A DNA stretch of 7,363 nt. Origin: Micromonosporaceae bacterium (GTDB lineage: Bacteria > Actinomycetota > Actinomycetes > Mycobacteriales > Micromonosporaceae). This document shows positions 5,551 to 7,363 of the stretch, piece by piece. Position 1 is the stretch's first letter. Every line of letters starts with the position of its first letter. A program made the translations under genes and the position numbers. The notes below the pieces were generated by a model, which saw only the letters and a list, made by a program, of their open reading frames with translations, made no database searches and had not been told where the DNA came from. The DNA lies in assembly GCA_019689695.1 (NCBI GenBank), contig JADGHA010000201.1, positions 1 to 7,363 on the forward strand, read 5' to 3'.

Positions 5551-5586
5551 CGCCGTAGGCGGGCCCCGGTAGCCCCGTAGGCGGGC
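5550..5586. terminator. Repeated CCGTAGGCGGGC units, possible bidirectional terminator
   Basis: CCGTAGGCGGGC occurs at 5553-5564 and 5575-5586, in the 63-bp gap between convergent stops. The first unit overlaps a small perfect hairpin CCGCC-GTA-GGCGG (5550-5562). The second can form CCCG-TAGG-CGGG (5574-5585). Two stacked GC hairpins between convergent genes could end transcription from either side. No T-run is present, so this is a weak call. Confidence 0.3.
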
Positions 5587-7335
5587 TCACTCCGTCGCCG
5601 CCGGCTCCTGCTCCGCCTCCATTGGCGGCGGCGAGGCCTTGGTGAGCAACCAGTTCAGCCCGTCCCGGGCCGCTACCACGGCGAGCCGGTCGCCCGCGTT
5701 GACCTGCAGGGTCGGCGCGGGACTCCAGATCGCCTCCGACTGGCCGGACCGGGTCAGTGCGATCACCCGGACGTCCCCGGCGTGCGCCAGGTCGCGTATT
5801 CTCGCTCCGTCCAAAGAGGACCCCGGGCCGACCGGCACCTCGGCGACGAGCAGCACGTGCCGCCCGACCGGGAGGGTCTTGATGACCTCGCGTTCCATCA
5901 TGGCCGCGGCGAACTCCGGGGCGGCCAGGTAGGACACGCTGCGGGAGACGGCGATGTTGAAGGTGCGCTGGATGCGCTCGGCCAGGTCCCCTTCGAACAG
6001 CCGGAGCACCACCCGCAGATTCGGGTTGAGCTCGCGGGCGGTCAGCGCCGTCTGCAGGTTGGTCACGTCGTCGGTGGAGAGCACCAGCAGGGCCCGGCAG
6101 GCCTTGACGAGCGCCTCCCGCAGCGTGCGCTCCTGGCTGGCGTCGCCGACGATCAGCGGGATCTTCAGCTCCTCGGCCACGGCGGCGCCGCGCGGGTTGG
6201 GGTCCTTGTCGATCGCCACGACCTCCAGGTCGAGGTCGTGCAGCTGCCGGATCACCCGGGTGCCCACGTTGCCCAGCCCCACCACCACGACGTGGTCCTG
6301 CCTCGGCTCCAACCGGCGCCCGGCGGCGATGGCCAGCCTCGCCCGGACCACCGCCTCCACGATCGCCGCGGTGAACAGCGGGACCAGGGCCAGCCCGGCC
6401 AGGGTGAGGACGACCTGCAGGGCCTCCACCAGCCCGCTTGCGTCGGTCTCCGGTTCGGCGCCACCGACCGCGGTCAGCAGGGTGACGTAAACCGCATCCC
6501 CGAGGCCGTACCCCTGGCTGGCGGCCAGCGCGGCACCACCCGCGACGACCAAGGCCAGCGCGGCGAGCGCGGCGATGCCGAGCTTGCGGTTGACCACCAG
6601 CCGCAGGACGCGCATGAGGAAGGCGATGGGCCGGCGCCGCCGCCGGGACCGGGCGATGCGCCGGGCGGCCAGCTCCGTGCCGATGCGCGGCTCGCCACGG
6701 ACCACGGCGAGCACCGAGTCCGCCTCGGCCGCGTTGGCCGGCAGCACCGACGGGCGGTCGTCGCTGCGCAGGTCCGTCAGTCCACACAGGATGTCCTGTG
6801 GCTCGACCTCCGAGCGGCGGGTCACGTACAGCGACCGGCCACGCAGCTGGAACCGGCTCGGTGCGACCTCGTCCAGCGCCGCGGCCACGAACGCCGGAGC
6901 CGCGATGTCCGCGTCGGACAGGATGGTGCAGTCGCCGAGCAGCGGCGCGAAGCCGTCCCCGAGGGCGCGGTTGAACATCCGGATGACCAGCCGCAGGTCG
7001 GGGTTGAGCTCGTGCGCGCGCAGCGCCGTGTGGATGTTGCCCACATCGTCCTGGTCCACCAGGGCCAACGCGGCCGCCGACTCGATCCGGGCCGCGCGTA
7101 GCACATCCTCGTCGATCCTGCTGGCGATGATCGGCCGTACGCCCGGGATGGTGCTGAGGTCGGGCGCGTCCTCGCGGGGCCGGCGGCGCTGGATCACCGT
7201 GATCTGCAGGCGGTGCCGGAGGACCAGCTCGTGCACCAGCCGGTACGCCAGCGATCCGCCGCCGCAGACGACGTAGCGCGGTCGCCCGGGTCCGCTGCCG
7301 TTGCCCCGGATGCCCTCCCGTAGCCGGGACACCAC
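5587..7335 (-). CDS. RCK - two-TM pore - RCK ion-channel-like protein (TrkA-N / CASTOR-like), 5' end uncertain
   Basis: At least 582 residues. Order: a first RCK/TrkA-N Rossmann domain (about 20-200; nucleotide loop GGGSLA, 25-30); a basic segment RSRRRRR (229-235); membrane helix 1 (about 252-272); a pore-like loop YVTLLTAVGGAEP (283-295); membrane helix 2 (about 301-328); a second RCK domain (347-480; GLGNVG, 353-358; acidic D376 in VVAIDKD); and a TrkA-C-like C-terminal part (about 484-566). The two RCK domains are clearly related: residues 97-121 and 423-447 share D-V-x-N, T-A-L, A-x-E-L-N-P-x-L-R and R-x-F at identical spacing. This layout is that of channels gated by intracellular RCK domains, related to plant CASTOR/POLLUX. 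The filter region lacks the K+ signature TxGYG. GTG 7335 is the first visible start, with a weak ribosome site. The frame is open to the window edge, so the true start may lie outside. Confidence 0.85.
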   Translation of the reverse strand: MVSRLREGIRGNGSGPGRPRYVVCGGGSLAYRLVHELVLRHRLQITVIQRRRPREDAPDLSTIPGVRPIIASRIDEDVLRAARIESAAALALVDQDDVGNIHTALRAHELNPDLRLVIRMFNRALGDGFAPLLGDCTILSDADIAAPAFVAAALDEVAPSRFQLRGRSLYVTRRSEVEPQDILCGLTDLRSDDRPSVLPANAAEADSVLAVVRGEPRIGTELAARRIARSRRRRRPIAFLMRVLRLVVNRKLGIAALAALALVVAGGAALAASQGYGLGDAVYVTLLTAVGGAEPETDASGLVEALQVVLTLAGLALVPLFTAAIVEAVVRARLAIAAGRRLEPRQDHVVVVGLGNVGTRVIRQLHDLDLEVVAIDKDPNPRGAAVAEELKIPLIVGDASQERTLREALVKACRALLVLSTDDVTNLQTALTARELNPNLRVVLRLFEGDLAERIQRTFNIAVSRSVSYLAAPEFAAAMMEREVIKTLPVGRHVLLVAEVPVGPGSSLDGARIRDLAHAGDVRVIALTRSGQSEAIWSPAPTLQVNAGDRLAVVAARDGLNWLLTKASPPPMEAEQEPAATE

Positions 7336-7345
7336 GGCACGCGGC

Positions 7346-7363
7346 GCACTGGTCCGCCAGTGC
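7346..7363. repeat. Perfect 7-bp inverted repeat at the right edge
   Basis: GCACTGG-TCCG-CCAGTGC is a perfect dyad with a 4-base loop, ending at the last base of the window, so it may be longer. It lies just upstream of the first visible start of the channel gene. It could be an operator or a chance hairpin in coding sequence if that gene starts further out. Confidence 0.35.

Overview
The window is very GC-rich, with strong third-position G/C bias, GTG as well as ATG starts, and tightly packed genes. Its protein families are typical of high-GC Actinobacteria. A Micromonosporaceae-like organism (Micromonospora, Actinoplanes or Salinispora relatives) is my best guess, from remembered resemblance of the DUF4032 and RCK-channel proteins rather than from any search.

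Left part (1-3316): an amino-sugar catabolic locus. At the left edge, the first ten codons of a minus-strand gene are visible, with a good ribosome binding site; they resemble the start of a DeoR/GlpR-type regulator. About 260 bp of control DNA follows. It holds a 17-bp palindrome and a 19-bp imperfect direct repeat. Then three plus-strand genes run in series: a ROK-family sugar kinase (likely N-acetylglucosamine kinase), nagA (GlcNAc-6-phosphate deacetylase) and a short-chain dehydrogenase/reductase. Kinase plus deacetylase would turn GlcNAc into glucosamine-6-phosphate. The deaminase (nagB) and any transporter are not in the window.

Middle (3317-4311): a minus-strand PAP2-superfamily membrane protein convergent with the SDR. 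Two of its usual active-site arginines are replaced. Upstream of it, a 124-bp divergent intergenic region carries three copies of a 17-bp repeat.

Right part (4312-7363): a plus-strand protein-kinase-like DUF4032 protein. Convergent to it lies a minus-strand gene for an RCK - two-transmembrane pore - RCK ion-channel-like protein. That frame stays open to the right edge, so the gene may be cut.

A pattern across the whole window is that short direct duplications (unit spacing about 18-26 bp) sit at almost every gene boundary, each with a different sequence. No RNA gene, mobile element, CRISPR array or phage-like gene was seen. The genes look like ordinary actinobacterial chromosome. The least explained parts are the control region, the boundary repeats, the altered PAP2 active site and the non-canonical channel.
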